A stretch of DNA of 64,000 nt. It comes from Actinopolyspora lacussalsi (GTDB lineage Bacteria > Actinomycetota > Actinomycetes > Mycobacteriales > Pseudonocardiaceae). A program made the position numbers and the translations under genes. Each line of letters opens with the position of its first letter. Within the stretch, counting starts at the first letter, position 1. Below, in pieces: positions 18,832-27,486 of the stretch. The stretch lies in the NCBI GenBank assembly GCA_030803735.1, contig JAURUC010000001.1:1683501-1747500 (forward strand), written 5' to 3'. The notes under the pieces were generated by a model. It was not told where the DNA came from, made no database searches, and saw only the letters and a list, made by a program, of their open reading frames with translations.

Positions 18832-19239
18832 CGCAAACTCCGGATCGAGACATATCGGCGTACGTGCTTGTCAGTGGGCACCGTCGTCCGGCGGCCCCGC
18901 GACCGTGAACCTCGTCGGCCGCGTCCGCACGGGACGACTCCCCACGACAGCGGAAAACTTCACGGTGCGAACGGCACGCGGCAGCGCCCACGTACTGTGG
19001 GGCGCACCACGGGCAAGCCACGGCCCACAGGACCGTAACCATCCGGTCACGCGGCGGGAACTCCCCATCGACCTCGGCACACCGGGCACGACGACCGACG
19101 TCCGTCCACCACACGCGCCGCGACGGAAAGCGATCACAAACCACCGCAATCATACCGGTCGGGCGACGGGTTTTCGACAGCTGCTCTGGTTGTTCACCCG
19201 GGTTGCCGAGCCGGCCCGGTGACGGAAGCGGCGAAACCG
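18832..19239. other. Intergenic region, no gene supported
   Basis: A 408-base spacer between two minus-strand genes (acVLRF1 and ABC-F). No open frame with homology or ribosome site is seen. It holds a weak terminator at its right end and should contain the ABC-F promoter, whose leader could carry antibiotic-responsive attenuation as for other ABC-F genes; I cannot see one with certainty. Confidence 0.45.
19195..19221 (-). terminator. Weak hairpin after the acVLRF1 gene
   Basis: CACCCGGG and CCCGGTG pair with one bulged base over a 12-base loop, beginning about 19 bases past the stop codon. Confidence 0.35.
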
Positions 19240-19917
19240 CTACTGCGGTTCCCGAACCTCCACCTCGACCGAGACCGCACGGCCGGCGGCCTCCCGCAAC
19301 ACCGCCAACCTCGGCTCGGGGACGTCCAGCACGCGCGGCTCGGCCGCGGCCAGCATCCCGGCCAGGCGGGGGTCCGCCGTCAGCTCGTCCAGCGCCGCGC
19401 GGTCGCCCCCCAGAACGACGCCGTCCAGCTCCCGGCGCACCGGAAGCAGCAGTTCCGCGGCGGCCTCGGCGGCCGAACTCACCGCCTTGCGCGACTGCCC
19501 GGCCCGCCTGCGCGCGTAGCGCTTCTGGGACCAGCCGCCGGCCTTGGTCCGCCCCTGCACGTAGTGGCGATCGGTCGTCGAGGACACGACCTCGCCGTCC
19601 CGCACCACACCGATGCTGTGCGCCCCGTGCCGCACCAGGACCAGGCCGAGCCGTCGTGAACGCGAGACGTGTTCGAGCAGCCCGGATATCGCGAGCCCCT
19701 CGGCCTCACCACCCGGCTCGGCCAGTCCGCCGAACGGAACCCGTACCACGGCTTCCGCGCCGTCGACGGCACTCACTCGTACGACGTCGGCCGCTTCCGA
19801 GGTCCGGGCCACCCCCTCGTGGCGCCGCCCGAACCGCTCGAACCAACCGGCCAGCCGATTCGGTTCCACCTCCACCGCTCTACCGCCGCCGGGTAGTTGC
19901 CGCACCCTGCTGCTCAC
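19240..19917 (-). CDS. acVLRF1 family peptidyl-tRNA hydrolase (ribosome rescue)
   Basis: A 225-residue protein of the actinobacterial Vms1-like release factor 1 family. These act on nascent-chain tRNA on stalled large subunits, like eukaryotic Vms1/ANKZF1. The catalytic loop TKAGGWSQKRYARRRAGQ carries the conserved glutamine, and GLVLVRHGAHSIGVVRDGEVV is the preceding core strand. The GTG at 19917 gives an N terminus that keeps the whole fold; a GTG five codons in is an alternative. It lies 63 bases after the dNTPase gene on the same strand and may be cotranscribed. Confidence 0.9.
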   Translation of the reverse strand: MSSRVRQLPGGGRAVEVEPNRLAGWFERFGRRHEGVARTSEAADVVRVSAVDGAEAVVRVPFGGLAEPGGEAEGLAISGLLEHVSRSRRLGLVLVRHGAHSIGVVRDGEVVSSTTDRHYVQGRTKAGGWSQKRYARRRAGQSRKAVSSAAEAAAELLLPVRRELDGVVLGGDRAALDELTADPRLAGMLAAAEPRVLDVPEPRLAVLREAAGRAVSVEVEVREPQ

Positions 19918-19980
19918 GGTTCGGGGATCATACTGTCCGCTCGGGCCTTCCCGGAACCGAGGCGTCCGGGAGCGGGCCGC

Positions 19981-21576
19981 TCAGAGCACGAAGGTGTCGG
20001 ACCACAGCTGCGTGGTGCGGCCGGACAGCGATTCCAGCAGGGCGGCTGCCTGCTCGTCGGTGAGCGAGGCGACGAAGTCGATGACGGCCCTCCCCCGGGC
20101 CATCCGTTCGAGCTGCTCCCGGTCGGGGGCTTCGGCCGAGGACCGCTCGGAGCGCGGAAGCAGCGAGATGGGATCGTCGCGTCGGACCGCGTCGAGTTCG
20201 ACGGCTGCGTGCTCGAACAGATCGCGCAACCGGTGCGGCAGCCTGGCGGACTCGCTACGGTCGATCAGCCACTCGTCCAACGCCTGCACCAGTTTGCTCA
20301 ACAACCGGTCCTGACCGCGCTGGTGCAGCGCGAGATCGGGGCGCTGCAGCACGAACCGGCGGTGCACGAACTTGAGTATCTGCACCTCGTGCCACTGCTC
20401 GCGGTCCAGCACGACGTGTCCGGAACGGGTGGTCGGGTCGAGCTCTACCCGCACACCACGCACCAGTCGACGCGTCCAGGTTCCGGAGAAGGCCGCGACG
20501 GCACGCTCGGCCTGCTTCGAACGGTCGAACGGCTGTTCCAGCAATTTGGTGACCAGGTCGGACTGCACCTTCTTGACCGCCCCGACGAAGGCGTCGTCGG
20601 CGGCGATCCAGGAGTCCTTGACATGCAGGCGCCTGCGCAGGCTCTCCAGCGAGTACCCCGGGGCTTCGGACCGGCTTCGCAGCTCGGCGTCGTCGAACCT
20701 CGCCAGTTCCGCCGCCCTGCCGAGCCATTCGGTCAGTTCGGTGGACACCGTCGCGTGCTGCAGGATCCCCACCCGGTGAAAGTCCTCCAGGTCGTGGATG
20801 GCGTAGGCGATGTCGTCGGCGGTGTCCATGACCGATGCCTCGACGGTCTGCTGCCAACCCGCCAGCGCCGCTGCGAACGGGGCCCGGCAGTCCAGCATGT
20901 CGTCGAGCTCGGTGATGTAGGCGGAGAACTTGGCGGCACCAGTGCCGGGGGCGTCCTCCGGTTCGGACGCGCCACGGGGCGGCAACGGCAGCGAACGCGG
21001 ATCGGGTGCCGCGAGCCGGGTCCAGGGGTACTTCAGCAGCGCCGCCCGCACCGCGGCTGTCAGGTCGAGACCGTCCCCGCCGCCACCGCGCACGTCGATG
21101 CTGCTGACGATCCGGAAGGTCTGCGCGTTGCCCTCGAAACCGTCGACGAGCCCGAAGCGCTCCCGCGCGATCCGATCCAGCACCCGCTCGCCGAGATGGC
21201 CGAACGGCGGATGCCCCAGATCGTGCGCCAGGCCCGCGCTTTCCACCACGTCGAGATCACATCCGCCGAGCCGCGTCACGGCGGCCCGACTTTCGGGATC
21301 ATCCGACAGGCTCTCCCCGACGGCCCTGGCCACCTGGGCGACCTTGAGGCTGTGCGTCAACCTGTTGTGCAGCAACAGTCCGGATCCACTCGGGCTGACG
21401 ACCTGGGTCACGCCGCCGAGGCGGGCGAAGAACGCCGAGCCGGATATGCGGTCCCGGTCGGCCCGGAACGGGCTCGCCGCGAGATCGTACGGCTGGGCGA
21501 CGTGAGCGGGCTCCGCCGCGGTACGAACGAGGTGGCCGCGCCGCGCGGTTCGCCCGGACGGCGGCTGGGGATCCAT
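19981..21576 (-). CDS. Deoxynucleoside triphosphate triphosphohydrolase family protein (HD domain)
   Basis: A 531-residue HD-domain enzyme of the dGTPase family, which splits dNTPs into deoxynucleoside and triphosphate. Metal ligands are seen in HNRLTHSLKVAQVAR, AGLAHDLGHPPFGHLGE and DTADDIAYAIHDLEDF. Its length is nearer to E. coli Dgt (about 505) than to the shorter mycobacterial type (about 430). It is divergent from the lycopene cyclase gene. Confidence 0.92.
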   Translation of the reverse strand: MDPQPPSGRTARRGHLVRTAAEPAHVAQPYDLAASPFRADRDRISGSAFFARLGGVTQVVSPSGSGLLLHNRLTHSLKVAQVARAVGESLSDDPESRAAVTRLGGCDLDVVESAGLAHDLGHPPFGHLGERVLDRIARERFGLVDGFEGNAQTFRIVSSIDVRGGGGDGLDLTAAVRAALLKYPWTRLAAPDPRSLPLPPRGASEPEDAPGTGAAKFSAYITELDDMLDCRAPFAAALAGWQQTVEASVMDTADDIAYAIHDLEDFHRVGILQHATVSTELTEWLGRAAELARFDDAELRSRSEAPGYSLESLRRRLHVKDSWIAADDAFVGAVKKVQSDLVTKLLEQPFDRSKQAERAVAAFSGTWTRRLVRGVRVELDPTTRSGHVVLDREQWHEVQILKFVHRRFVLQRPDLALHQRGQDRLLSKLVQALDEWLIDRSESARLPHRLRDLFEHAAVELDAVRRDDPISLLPRSERSSAEAPDREQLERMARGRAVIDFVASLTDEQAAALLESLSGRTTQLWSDTFVL

Positions 21577-21640
21577 ACCGCAACGCTAGCGCGTCCACCA
21601 CCGGCTACCCTCCCGCGAATCGCCGTGATCTGATGGACGC

Positions 21641-22831
21641 ATGGTGGACGTGCTGGTGGTTGGAGGCGGCCCGGCGGGCAGAGCCTTGGCCGCGGCTTGT
21701 GCCGACACCGGACTGCGGGTCACCCTCGTCGACCCCGCGCCGCGGCGACCGTGGCCGAACACCTATGCCTGCTGGCGGGACGAGCTGCCCACCGCGGTAG
21801 CGGAAACCGCGGTGGCGCGCACCACGAGCAGGACGACCGCGGTGGGAACGCGACCGCATCTGCTGCACGGCGAGTACTGCGTACTGGACAACCCGGCACT
21901 GCGGCGGCTGCTGCACCGCGACGGGATCCGCGAGGTCACCGGCACGGTCCGCGAGGCCGAACACGACACGGCCGGACGCACGGTGCGGCTGCGGGACGGG
22001 CGCGAACTGCGCGCGGCGGTACTGGTGGACGCGTCGGGCAGCAACCGGGTCCTCTCGGGTGGGCGCGTCGACCGGGTGGCCAGCGAACAGACCGCCGTGG
22101 GGGCGGTACTTCCCGACGAGCACGCCGAGCGACTGGTCGGCGCGGGCCGGGGCGTGTTCATGGACTGGCGACAGCCACCCTCCAACGACGATCCGTGGCC
22201 GAGCTTCCTCTACGCCGTCCCGCTGCCGGGTGACCGAACGCTGCTGGAGGAGACCGCCCTGGCGCGTCGTCCGGGACTTCCGTTGGCGACGCTGCGTCGA
22301 CGGCTGTGGGCCCGGCTGCGGGCTGCGGGGGTGACCGCACCCGGCCAACCCCCCGAGGAGCGAGTGCGGTTCCGACTGGACGATCCGGTGCCCGAGCGGC
22401 AGCGCACCGTCCCGTTCGCGACGGTGCCGTTCGGCGCCGCCGCCGGCCTGATACACCCGACCACGGGTTTCAGCGTCGCCGGTGTGCTGCAGCTGGCGCC
22501 GCTCGTGGCCGCGGCCCTGAGTGACGGTCTGGAGCGGGATCCGGTCACGGCGGCTCGGGACGCCCGCTCGGTGTTGTGGCCACTTCCGGCACTGACCACG
22601 CGACGGCTGCGGTTGTGCGCGGCCGAGGGACTGTTGGCGATGCCGCCGCGAATGGTTCCGGACTTCTTCGACGTGTTCTTCGACATGCCGCCCCGGAAAC
22701 AGCGGGCGTTCCTGACACCACTGGCCTCACCCCGGGAGTGCCGCGAGGCCATGACCGAGCTGTTCAACCGGTCCCCCTGGTGGCTGCGACGACGACTGGT
22801 CGTGGGCGGGCTGGTCGGTCCGGCTTCCTGA
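21641..22831 (+). CDS. Lycopene cyclase family FAD-dependent protein
   Basis: A 396-residue protein with an N-terminal dinucleotide-binding fold, VDVLVVGGGPAGRALAAAC, then NTYACWRDELP, the cyclase-type LVDASG, and TVPFATVPFG..IHPTTGFSVAG. Near the C terminus is FFDVFFDMPPRKQRAFLTPL. This matches CrtL/CrtY-type lycopene beta-cyclases, which close the ends of lycopene to give beta-carotene. No other carotenoid gene is near, so it must work with enzymes encoded elsewhere. Confidence 0.9.
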   Translation: MVDVLVVGGGPAGRALAAACADTGLRVTLVDPAPRRPWPNTYACWRDELPTAVAETAVARTTSRTTAVGTRPHLLHGEYCVLDNPALRRLLHRDGIREVTGTVREAEHDTAGRTVRLRDGRELRAAVLVDASGSNRVLSGGRVDRVASEQTAVGAVLPDEHAERLVGAGRGVFMDWRQPPSNDDPWPSFLYAVPLPGDRTLLEETALARRPGLPLATLRRRLWARLRAAGVTAPGQPPEERVRFRLDDPVPERQRTVPFATVPFGAAAGLIHPTTGFSVAGVLQLAPLVAAALSDGLERDPVTAARDARSVLWPLPALTTRRLRLCAAEGLLAMPPRMVPDFFDVFFDMPPRKQRAFLTPLASPRECREAMTELFNRSPWWLRRRLVVGGLVGPAS

Positions 22832-23173
22832 CGGGCCCAGGCAGGGCCCGGAGCGGTGTTCGGCACCACCCGGCGGTCGCGCGGAATCGGACGCGTCGCT
22901 TGTCCCGAGACACGGAACCTCACCAGCGGTCCCGCCACGAAACTCCCCGACCTCGACCACACGGCACCGCACCGGGTGGACACGTACCGCCACCCTAACG
23001 AGGAATTCACTACGAACAGTGTCCAACCGCGGCCGTCGTGTTGTGCCGGTTACCACATTCTCAGTTCACGGTTGCTGCCACGGCACGAGCGAACGCGCTA
23101 TGTTGTCGAAGGACAACGGACAGGAGCGTTTACATGTCATTGAACAGCTGGTGAACGGGCTCGCCGAGACGAC
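22832..23173. other. Leader region of the EAL-CBS-GGDEF gene
   Basis: 342 bases without a full gene. Near its right end are an inverted repeat TTGTC-GAAG-GACAA (23103-23116) and two tiny overlapping open frames with a good ribosome site (23134-23177). TATGTT at 23099-23104 is a possible -10. The rest shows nothing recognisable. Confidence 0.5.
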
Positions 23174-23177
23174 ATGA
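23134..23177 (+). promoter_or_regulatory. Two nested mini-ORFs upstream of the EAL-CBS-GGDEF start
   Basis: AGGAG, seven bases before ATG 23134, opens a six-codon frame (MSLNSW). Its TGA overlaps a GTG (23151) opening an eight-codon frame (VNGLAETT), whose TGA overlaps the ATG of the main gene (ATGA at 23174). The main ATG itself has only a weak ribosome site, so translation may be handed over from these leaders. This is read directly from sequence; function is inference. Confidence 0.4.
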
Positions 23178-24970
23178 ACCCCGGCAACATCGATCACGTG
23201 CTAGGACCGGCCAACGATGTGCGGTTCGCCTTCCAGCCGCTGATCAACATCCGTACGGGAGCGGTGGTCGCCGTGGAGGCGCTCGCCCGCCCCGCCGACG
23301 GACACATCACGGACTTCTTCCGGGAGGCCGCCCGGCAGAAACGGGTCGGAGAGCTGGACGCGGACCTGGCGGTCTCCGCCGTGGACCGTGCGCACGAGCA
23401 GCAGTCGCTGCTGCCGCTGCATCTGAACCTCTTCGGCGGAACCGTGACGCACGAGTCGCACCGACTCCGCGCGCTGCACGACAAACTGGCCGAGGTGGGG
23501 CGACGCGCCACGGAGATCACGCTTGAGCTCGCGCCGCCGTTCTCCCGACTCGACGGGCGGAAACTGCGTTCGGAGGTGGCGAACCTGCGTTCGCACGGCT
23601 ACCGGATAGCGGTGGACGGGGTCGGCGACGGTGACATACCGCTGACGCTGCTGGCCGAGCTGGCACCGGACGCCATCAAACTCGACAAGAGGGTCATCGA
23701 GGGGATTCCCGACAACGCGGGGCAGGCCGCGCTGCTGGAATCGTTGCAGGGACTGTGCAACGCCACCGGCGCCATTCTGATCGCCGAGGGAGCGGAGCGG
23801 GAGGAGCAGCTGGCAGCGCTGCGCGCCGCGGGTGTGCGAGTGGTCCAGGGCAACCTGCTGGCATCGGCGGCACGGCGTCCACCGACCTCACTGCAGATCC
23901 CCGAGGCCGTGGCCGAGACCGACGACCCGTACGGCGGCTCGAAACCGACCCCCGCGGGCCCCCGGGTGACCGAATTCCTGTCCCCCGCGACGATGCTCTC
24001 CCGGGACGCCACGGCGGACTCGGTACGCGGCGTGCTGGCGGACCATCCCGAGATCAGCGGGGTGGTGCTGGTGGACGAGCACAACCGCCCCGAGTACTCG
24101 ATAGACCGCAACCGGTTCCTGCTGGCGGTAACCGGCCCCTACGGTCACGCGCTGCACGCGCAACGCCCGGCGGCACGCCTGGCCGACGAACCCCGGCTGG
24201 TGAACACGGCCACCACGGCGATGGAAGCACTGACCCTGGTCAGCGGGGCTGACCACACCCGGGTGCACGACGACGCGATCGTGGTTGACGAGGCGGGCAG
24301 GTGCCTGGGAACCGTGCGTGCGGTGCATCTGATCCGCGGCATGGCGGAGTTCAAGGCGGAGCAGGCGGCGGCACTGAATCCGCTGACCAGACTGCCGGGC
24401 AGCGACGCGATCCAGCGCGACGTGGACGGCCGCATCGCCGCGGGCGAGGTGTTCGCACTGAACTGGCTGGACATCGACGGGTTCAAGACGGTCAACGACA
24501 CCGCCGGGTTCTCCGCCGGTGACGAGCTGATCCGCTCGGTCGGCAGAACACTCACCGACGCGGCGACCTCACTGGGCTCGGTGCGGGTGGGACACGTGGG
24601 AGGGGACGACTTCCTGCTGGTAGCCGATCTGGACGATCTGGTGAACCTGGCACGGATGGTGCTGGACCCGCCCAGACGCGCCGGAGGCATCGACGTCACC
24701 CTCTCGCTTTCCACGCTGGTTTGCACGCAGACCGGAACCACCTCCTACCAGGACGCCTCGCGGCTGCTGGTCCCGCTGAAGAAGCACGCGAAGTCGCTGA
24801 CCGGCTCCAGCTGGGTGATGTCGCGGATCGGTTCGGACCGGGTCGACGTGCTGCGCGGTTCCCGCGAGGACATCCCCGAGCAGGGCGAGCCGGGATTTCC
24901 CACCCGCGATCCGGACCCACCTCCACCACGACCGGGTGACCACGGGGCCCGTCACCGGGACGGTCGGTGA
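23174..24970 (+). CDS. EAL-CBS-GGDEF protein with degenerate catalytic motifs
   Basis: A 598-residue cytosolic protein. Residues about 15-240 are an EAL phosphodiesterase domain: VEALARP, HLNLFGG, LAPDAIKLDK, LIAEGAE and VVQGNLL are present. The metal-binding DDFG motif reads DGVG, and the downstream Glu of the T-E pair is lost. Residues about 265-400 look like a CBS pair. Residues about 405-560 are a GGDEF domain whose signature is GGDDF and which lacks an RxxD inhibitory site. It probably senses cyclic di-GMP or a CBS-bound nucleotide rather than making or breaking c-di-GMP efficiently. No transmembrane segment. The last 19 bases overlap a gene on the other strand. Confidence 0.88.
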   Translation: MNPGNIDHVLGPANDVRFAFQPLINIRTGAVVAVEALARPADGHITDFFREAARQKRVGELDADLAVSAVDRAHEQQSLLPLHLNLFGGTVTHESHRLRALHDKLAEVGRRATEITLELAPPFSRLDGRKLRSEVANLRSHGYRIAVDGVGDGDIPLTLLAELAPDAIKLDKRVIEGIPDNAGQAALLESLQGLCNATGAILIAEGAEREEQLAALRAAGVRVVQGNLLASAARRPPTSLQIPEAVAETDDPYGGSKPTPAGPRVTEFLSPATMLSRDATADSVRGVLADHPEISGVVLVDEHNRPEYSIDRNRFLLAVTGPYGHALHAQRPAARLADEPRLVNTATTAMEALTLVSGADHTRVHDDAIVVDEAGRCLGTVRAVHLIRGMAEFKAEQAAALNPLTRLPGSDAIQRDVDGRIAAGEVFALNWLDIDGFKTVNDTAGFSAGDELIRSVGRTLTDAATSLGSVRVGHVGGDDFLLVADLDDLVNLARMVLDPPRRAGGIDVTLSLSTLVCTQTGTTSYQDASRLLVPLKKHAKSLTGSSWVMSRIGSDRVDVLRGSREDIPEQGEPGFPTRDPDPPPPRPGDHGARHRDGR

Positions 24971-25239
24971 TCAGCTTCCGCGGTCGGAGAACGACTTCCC
25001 CGCCGCTTCTGGCCGAGTGACCGCCACAATCGCAGCGGCAACAGCCCGATCAACGGAGCGCGTTCACCGAGAGCGGCGCGATCCTCCCGGTCCAACGCGG
25101 TGGCATAACGCGCGGCCAGCTCGGCCGTGGGGTACCGCTTGCTCGCACCGGCTCCGCAACCGCGCTCGCAGTGCCACCTCAACTCCGCGTCGACCGCGCG
25201 GAAACGATAGCGATGCCCCAGCACTCGACATCCGATCAT
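24952..25239 (-). CDS. Small conserved actinobacterial protein, function unknown
   Basis: A 95-residue protein. It reads CRVLGHRYRFRAVDAELRW, then CERGCGAGASKRYPTAEL, then ALDREDRAALGERAP and LIGLLPLRLWR. I recognise this as a small protein widespread in actinobacteria without a known role. The cysteines C..CxxxC could bind metal. The ATG 25239 start has no clear ribosome site. Its 3' end overlaps the EAL-CBS-GGDEF gene by 19 bases tail to tail. Confidence 0.75.
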   Translation of the reverse strand: MIGCRVLGHRYRFRAVDAELRWHCERGCGAGASKRYPTAELAARYATALDREDRAALGERAPLIGLLPLRLWRSLGQKRRGSRSPTAEADHRPSR

Positions 25240-25284
25240 GTGGGAGGCATACCCGGCGACCTACCCGGGTAATCCCCGTGGTCG

Positions 25285-26751
25285 ATGGCGATCGAACTGG
25301 GGACGATCCGAACTCGAATCCCGGCACGGCTGGACCGGCTGCCCTGGTCCCGATTCCACTGGCGGGTGGTGATCGGGCTGGGAACCGTGTGGATCCTCGA
25401 CGGTCTCGAGGTCACCATGGTGGGCTCCGTGGCGTCCCGGCTGACCGAGTCCGACAGCGGTATCCCCATCAGTTCCGGACAGATCGGCATCGCCGCCGCG
25501 ATCTACGTCCTCGGGGCCTGTCTGGGTGCGCTGTTCTTCGGCCAGCTCACCGACCGGTTCGGCCGCAAGAAGTTGTTTCTGCTGACTCTCCTGGTGTATC
25601 TGATCGCCACGGTGGCCACCGCGTTCGCCTTCGCCCCCTGGTACTTCTACCTGGCCCGGTTCATAACCGGGGCCGGGATAGGCGGTGAGTACGCCGCGAT
25701 CAACTCCGCCATCGACGAACTCATTCCGGCACGGGTACGCGGCCGAATCGACCTGATCATCAACGGGTCGTACTGGCTCGGCGCGGCAGGCGGTGCGGCA
25801 ACAGCGGTCTTCTTCCTCAACCGGGCCGTGTTCGACGCCGCCGTCGGCTGGCGAGTGGCGTTCGGCGTGGGGGCGGTGCTCGGGCTGGGCATTCTGCTGG
25901 TGCGCAGAAACGTCCCGGAGAGCCCGCGCTGGCTGTTCATCCACGGCTACCAGGAACAGGCGGAACGGATCGTGGACCGCGTCGAGCGGGACGTGGCCGA
26001 ACGGAGCGGCACCAGGCTGGAAGAACCCGGCGAGTCGATCACGGTTCGACAGCGGCGATCCATCCCGTTCCGCACGATCGCCGAGACCGCCTACCGGCGC
26101 TACCCCCGCCGTGCGGTGCTGGGCCTCGCGTTGTTCATCGGCCAGGCGTTCCTGTACAACGGTCTCACCTTCAACCTCGGGACCCTGCTGAGCACGTTCT
26201 TCGGCGTCTCCTCGACGATCGTGCCGGTGTTCATCGTCATCTACGCGCTGAGCAACTTCACCGGCCCGGTGCTGCTGTCCCGGCTGTTCGACACGGTGGG
26301 CCGGATTCCCATGATCGCGGGATCCTACATCGGCTCGGCCCTGCTGACGGTGCCGCTGGCGATGCTGCTGCTCTACGGGATGTTGAACCGCTGGACGTTC
26401 CTGGCGCTGCTGGTGGGGATCTTCTTCCTCGCCTCCGCCGGGGCCAGCGCCGCCTATCTCACCGTCAGCGAAGTGTTTCCGATGGAGACCCGCGCACTGG
26501 CGATCGCGTTCTTCTACGCGGTCGGCACCGCGGTCGGCGGAATCACGGGGCCGCTGCTGTTCGGCCAGCTCATCGAAACCGAGCGGGTGGGGAACGTGAC
26601 CCTGGCGTTCCTGATCGGCGCCGTGGTGATGCTGCTCGGCGGTCTCGCCGAACTGATCCTGGGGGTGCGTGCCGAACGCTCCAGCCTGGAGAACCTGGCC
26701 AAGCCACTGACGGCCCACGAGGCGGAAGGCACCGGCTCGTCCGCCCAGTAG
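25285..26751 (+). CDS. MFS transporter (sugar/metabolite porter type)
   Basis: A 488-residue inner-membrane carrier with about 12 hydrophobic segments. It has the MFS motif A GQLTDRFGRKKLF after helix 2, RFITGAGIGGEYAAINSAI in helix 4, RVRGR after it, and PESPRWLF before the central loop, typical of the sugar-porter and metabolite:H+ symporter groups. The substrate cannot be told from sequence. The start is the ATG at 25285. It ends convergently with sufT. Confidence 0.9.
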   Translation: MAIELGTIRTRIPARLDRLPWSRFHWRVVIGLGTVWILDGLEVTMVGSVASRLTESDSGIPISSGQIGIAAAIYVLGACLGALFFGQLTDRFGRKKLFLLTLLVYLIATVATAFAFAPWYFYLARFITGAGIGGEYAAINSAIDELIPARVRGRIDLIINGSYWLGAAGGAATAVFFLNRAVFDAAVGWRVAFGVGAVLGLGILLVRRNVPESPRWLFIHGYQEQAERIVDRVERDVAERSGTRLEEPGESITVRQRRSIPFRTIAETAYRRYPRRAVLGLALFIGQAFLYNGLTFNLGTLLSTFFGVSSTIVPVFIVIYALSNFTGPVLLSRLFDTVGRIPMIAGSYIGSALLTVPLAMLLLYGMLNRWTFLALLVGIFFLASAGASAAYLTVSEVFPMETRALAIAFFYAVGTAVGGITGPLLFGQLIETERVGNVTLAFLIGAVVMLLGGLAELILGVRAERSSLENLAKPLTAHEAEGTGSSAQ

Positions 26752-26970
26752 GACCGCTTCCTCCGAGCCCCGCGGCGGGTCGTGGCGGAGTCCCGCCCGA
26801 CTCCCGCTGCCGACCCCGGCGACCACGGGAACGAAGGCCGGCCACACGAGAGAAGGACGCCGGTTCGACGGGATCCGACCCGTGAACCGACGTCCCCGAT
26901 GTACGTCCGCGGGACCACTACCGTGCGCCTTCGTGAAGCGCTACCGCTCCGGATCATCCCGGAGCGCTCG

Positions 26971-27012
26971 GGTCCTGCCGGGGCGAGAGCAGGCGGGAGG
27001 TTCCGCCAAGCG
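26971..27012 (-). repeat. Dispersed hairpin repeat family B, copy 3
   Basis: On the minus strand it reads GGCGGAACCTCCCGCC then TGCTCTCGCCCCGGCAGG, preceded by TGCCTCGCTT. CCTGC (26974-26978) and GCAGG (26989-26993) pair. It lies between the convergent MFS gene and the end of the suf operon. Confidence 0.65.
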
Positions 27013-27045
27013 AGGCACCCCGACACCCCGACCGGAGAACCTCGG

Positions 27046-27486
27046 TCAGAGGGTGAAGCCCAGTGCCCTGAGCTGCTCACGCCCCTCCTCGGTGATCTTT
27101 TCCGGCCCCCACGGCGGTATCCACACCCAGTTGATCCGGAAATCGTTGACGAGACCACCGTTGGGACCGCCGGTCAGCACCGAACGTGCCTGCTCCTCGA
27201 TCACGTCGGTGAGCGGGCACGCCGGCGAGGTCAACGTCATGTCGATCGAAGCCGAGTTGTCCTGCTCGACCTGGACACCGTAGACCAGGCCGAGGTCGAC
27301 CACGTTGATCCCCAACTCGGGGTCGACCACGTCCCGCATGGCCTCTTCGACGTCCTCGACAGCAGCCAGTTCGGCCGTGGCGGCCGGGGGCTCCGGCATA
27401 CCCTCGACTCCGCGGACCACTTCGGTACCGTCCTCGGGGGCGGCGGTGCCCCGCTGCTCCTGCGTCTGATTCTCGGTACTGGTCAT
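27046..27486 (-). CDS. sufT: Iron-sulfur assembly factor SufT (MIP18/DUF59 family)
   Basis: A 146-residue protein with a disordered acidic N terminus of about 45 residues, then the DUF59 domain: AMRDVVDPELGINVVDLGLV and the conserved Cys in TSPACPLTDVIEEQ. SufT assists Fe-S cluster delivery to client proteins. Its ATG overlaps the sufU stop by four bases. Last gene of the suf operon. Confidence 0.93.
   Translation of the reverse strand: MTSTENQTQEQRGTAAPEDGTEVVRGVEGMPEPPAATAELAAVEDVEEAMRDVVDPELGINVVDLGLVYGVQVEQDNSASIDMTLTSPACPLTDVIEEQARSVLTGGPNGGLVNDFRINWVWIPPWGPEKITEEGREQLRALGFTL

Noticed and set aside
25261..26847. A 528-codon minus-strand frame opposite the MFS transporter
   Set aside because: Gln/His/Arg-rich low-complexity product, antisense to a clear membrane protein.
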